Source: Polytrichum commune (Eukaryota > Streptophyta > Polytrichopsida > Polytrichales > Polytrichaceae). From it: DNA of 64,000 bases. This document shows positions 61,158-64,000 of the stretch, in pieces; position 1 is the stretch's first letter, and each line of letters opens with the position of its first letter. The DNA is taken from NCBI GenBank assembly GCA_950295325.1, contig OX485804.1, positions 51,956,001 to 52,020,000 of the forward strand, in the 5' to 3' direction. Both the position numbers and the translations under genes were made by a program. The notes beneath the pieces were generated by a model. It was not told the DNA's origin. It did no database searches and saw nothing but the letters and a program-made list of their open reading frames with translations.

Positions 61158-61257
61158 GGTGCAGAATACATACCTTCATTGCTCTCTAAGGATAGAAAAT
61201 TTGATTAGTATACGTAGATGGGTGTCACTATTGTACCTTGATCAGGAGTATGGGTGC

Positions 61258-61263
61258 AATAAA
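61258..61263 (+). terminator. Possible polyadenylation signal of IPMS
   Basis: AATAAA 101 bp after the stop codon. No downstream cleavage site can be proven from sequence. Confidence 0.35.
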
Positions 61264-62400
61264 TACATGTGTTTAATATCAGTTGGCAATATGGATTCTT
61301 GTGGAGTCTGTGGAGAGTTTTGTCAATTGTCTGATCATAGTTCTATGAGCAGTCTGTTCTATGAGCAGGAAGTTGGGTATATATTGCAAAAATACCTGAC
61401 AGATAATGTTCTTCATTGCCAATGTTATCTCAAGGGTTTTAGGGCTTCGGATTTGCCCTTGTAAATTGTTGACAGCAGAAAAAATCAGGCATCACAGAAT
61501 TAAAACCACCCAGGAAAATTTTCTCAGATTTGAGCTTCTTGACACGACAATCACTGAAGACAGGTCACGACCTTGGTCTATTAGTGGGTGCTAATGGTAG
61601 AATTAAGGTGAGTTTCTATGTAGGCCCTCATGGAAACTCACCCTTATGCATATGATGGTTAACTATTTTTGAGCTATGCTAAATTTGCATGCAATTTGGG
61701 ACTTAAAAGGTATAGGGTGGGGTGACGCAATGGTTGGTAGGATTTTGGCTACCTGCGCCAAGCTATCTGGTATTTGACACTGGAGATTATTCCACAGGCG
61801 TTTCATAAAGTGCCCAATTACACAGCTGTCGTCTTGCAACTCATTCAACAAAGACTTCATTCAACAAACACCCTGGGGCGTTGGAGAATATTGCGGGAGA
61901 TGAAAGAATGTGGAATGAGAATGTGCAGTGCATTGAAACATTTCACATTGGTGTGATTCATGCACTTGTAGTGGTTGTTGATATCAAATATTATTGGTCA
62001 ACATGTCAAACTGTTTAATTGGTGGGATGAGAAATGTCTATTGCAAATAAATATAACTCATTAACCACTTAACAAAGCTCAAATCAGAAATCATGGGACC
62101 TACTTTATCCAGTATCTCTCACCAATGATAACAGCTCATTAATTATCTACAGAAGTCATCAGCTTTTGAAATATCTCTGCTTTAGAAAGGACAGTTACCA
62201 GATGTCATAAGAGCCCATTCAAGGAAAAATTTCTGGTCAAAGTAGTGTCTCAGTGTTTTGGCAATATTCGATACTCATCAAATTCTCATGGATAACAAGT
62301 TCCATGCTCATGTCATCACATTTTGAAGCAAGCTGAACAAAAACCTATACTGGATTTTCAACCTCAACCTTCTTCGCCAGCTTGTCAACGAACTGTAATA
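61264..62400. other. Downstream flank of IPMS
   Basis: No supported gene. Short open frames at 61406-61594 and 61663-61956 have no domain. Confidence 0.4.
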
Positions 62401-62436
62401 AGTACAGTCACTCTGCTTGTAAGAGCTACCTGCTGT

Positions 62437-62715
62437 TCATTCCTGCTTATAACTGCAGGTGGGTAGTAACACAGTAGATTCATCGAGAAACATGAATCTT
62501 TTTCTGAGTCTTCTGAATTTTTCTGAAGGGGGAATGGAGAATTCTACAGGTGAAAGGTGTCTTGGGTAGCCACTGGATGTAGCAAAGTTATGGAACCACC
62601 ACTCTTCTGTAGTCTTCAGTTTAGAATGCTGCCCACCAAATTCTGTCATATCATGTCCATGGTACAATATGCAGTCTGATTCAGCACAAGATTGTTCCAT
62701 GCTATTGTGAATCAA
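62437..62715 (-). other. Possible exon of a minus-strand gene
   Basis: A 92-codon frame with protein-like composition (EEWWFHNFATSSGY, then SEKFRRLRKRFMFLDES). No family recognised. It could belong with the fragments at 63600-63990. Confidence 0.2.
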
Positions 62716-63609
62716 TGGTAGTACCAGTATTACATAGCAACTAGATTAACACACCCTTGTCTGGACAAATAGTGCTAAGGCGGGACTCAAATTTACTGCC
62801 ATTCAGGGTCATATATAACGGTTTCAACCAGTTGACCTTCTGATCCTAATATGATTAGATTTTTCATTGTTAAACCATCTGGCAAGGGAGCACTGGACAA
62901 TAAGTGTTAGAACATTACCAGGAAAAGTCTTCTGCATACCATAGGAGCGGCTTCACCATCAGTTTGAAGTTCACCATCAGTCATTCGTTGGAGAGGTGAT
63001 GGCAGGTTGAGATTGTCTGGTTCTGTGAGCTTGTAGCACATCTGTAATTTCACCAAGAAGACTATCCATCATTCTGATCTTCATGGAGGACTGAATTAGA
63101 AGTCAAAACAAGAGTGCAGATTGTGGTCCTCTACAATATTCATCACTATCACGTACAATAATGGCCAAAGTTATCATTCAAAATTATGAAGGTCTAGTAC
63201 TAAAGCAGAATTTGTTTTAACCATCCAAATCAAATACTATGTGCATTTGGCTAATAACAGATACTCCTTTCAACATATTGGACTGGAATCTCATTCACAT
63301 TAGTAAATGTATGTAGACTTAATACCTTTCCTCCAATTCTATGAGGGATAAATCAGTTCACTTTTCATCCTTCAGCATTGGTCCGGTTTCAGGTGGTAAC
63401 AATCCTGACACTTAGGAGGTCCGAGACTTCTAACATTTCATGTTGGATAACACAAGGGAGAGTATAAATGTATCTGCACATTAGGGTTGATAGACATCCT
63501 CTATTACAATTCATGGACGGTGCAACATTTGAAAGTCCTGTGGACACTGCTCACCTAATAGAAGGCATCCACAAAAGTTTCACCCTGCAACCAGGAGTCC
63601 TCAAAGATG

Positions 63610-63992
63610 ATGCCTGGTGACATCCATTGCTCTGCATGCTTAATTCCCATGAATGTATTGGGACAAAGCTTTCAATGAGAAGACGGGCTTCTTCTTCATG
63701 GGAATCTCCAGGAGGAGAGTACTTGATTTTGTTCCTGTGATGGGTACAGTTTCAGTGCTTGTCGGCAAACGATGAAAATCTAGAGTCATAGGAAAGAGAC
63801 CCACACAGTTAGTTTGTAAGTTGGAAAAAGTTTCCTGACTAGATAGTCACTAAGATTCGAATTACATAGATTGCCAAAGAAACAAGATTTCATGAAAACC
63901 TCCAGGACATCCTTGTAATTAAACATTCTCTGTCCTATGTATTCGCAGGCATGCCTAAGGAGAGGAAGCTTACATGGGGAAGAGCTGTGCAT
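63610..63992 (-). other. Possible exons of a gene entering from the right edge
   Basis: Two candidate pieces: 63786-63992 (LRHACEYIGQRMFNYKDVLE) and about 63650-63780, starting after an acceptor-like CTCTAG and reading DFHRLPTSTETVPITGTKSS, then PVFSLKALSQYIHGN and a stop. Their junction is not confirmed and no family is recognised. Confidence 0.25.
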
Positions 63993-64000
63993 GTTTTTTG

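Overview
This is a nuclear window from a land plant. The evidence is a plastid-type 2-isopropylmalate synthase with a probable transit peptide and Leu-regulatory domain, a long-exon coiled-coil gene with GT-AG introns, and many plant-type DNA transposon derivatives (Stowaway, Tourist/PIF-Harbinger, hAT, pogo) plus decayed LINEs. The species cannot be fixed from sequence alone. A seedless plant (moss, other bryophyte, lycophyte or fern) is my guess, because the IPMS gene has no introns and several decayed multi-exon families do not look like common angiosperm repeats.

Only two genes look intact. At the left edge, the 5' part of a very large coiled-coil gene lies on the minus strand (start codon at 7860). 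At least eight exons can be followed to the window edge, almost all of them exact codon multiples. At the right, a 652-codon intronless IPMS gene lies on the plus strand (59199-61157), with a short promoter that carries direct repeats, a TATA-like box and a telo-box. A few fragments after it on the minus strand may be exons of a gene that starts beyond the right edge.

The roughly 50 kb between them is a repeat-rich graveyard. 8.9-9.6 kb: a four-unit 159-bp tandem array. 12.9-13.8 kb: two Tourist-like elements joined by one shared TTA. 17.4-23 kb: a dense nest of MITEs (Stowaway with TA duplication, hairpin elements, a 404-bp Tourist element). 29.9-30.9 kb: a decayed minus-strand protein with a Rep/HUH-like YxxKD motif. 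34.4-35.8 kb: the 3' end of a LINE with RNase H. 36.9-39.6 kb: a decayed multi-exon gene with methyltransferase-like features. 41.3-43.9 kb: a decayed cysteine-rich gene with a recognisable intron. 45.3-46.4 kb: a ~200-bp tandem array interrupted by a pogo-like element that encodes a short helix-turn-helix protein; a second copy is at 53.5-54.1 kb. 48.4-51.8 kb: three Harbinger-type elements. 54.4-55.6 kb: a second LINE relic. 57.2-58.7 kb: an internally deleted hAT element with perfect 8-bp target duplications.

Poly(C)/poly(G) tracts of 11-17 bases recur across the middle of the window. The two intact genes show no functional link to each other. The transposon relics share no operon-like logic; the pattern is successive insertion and decay.
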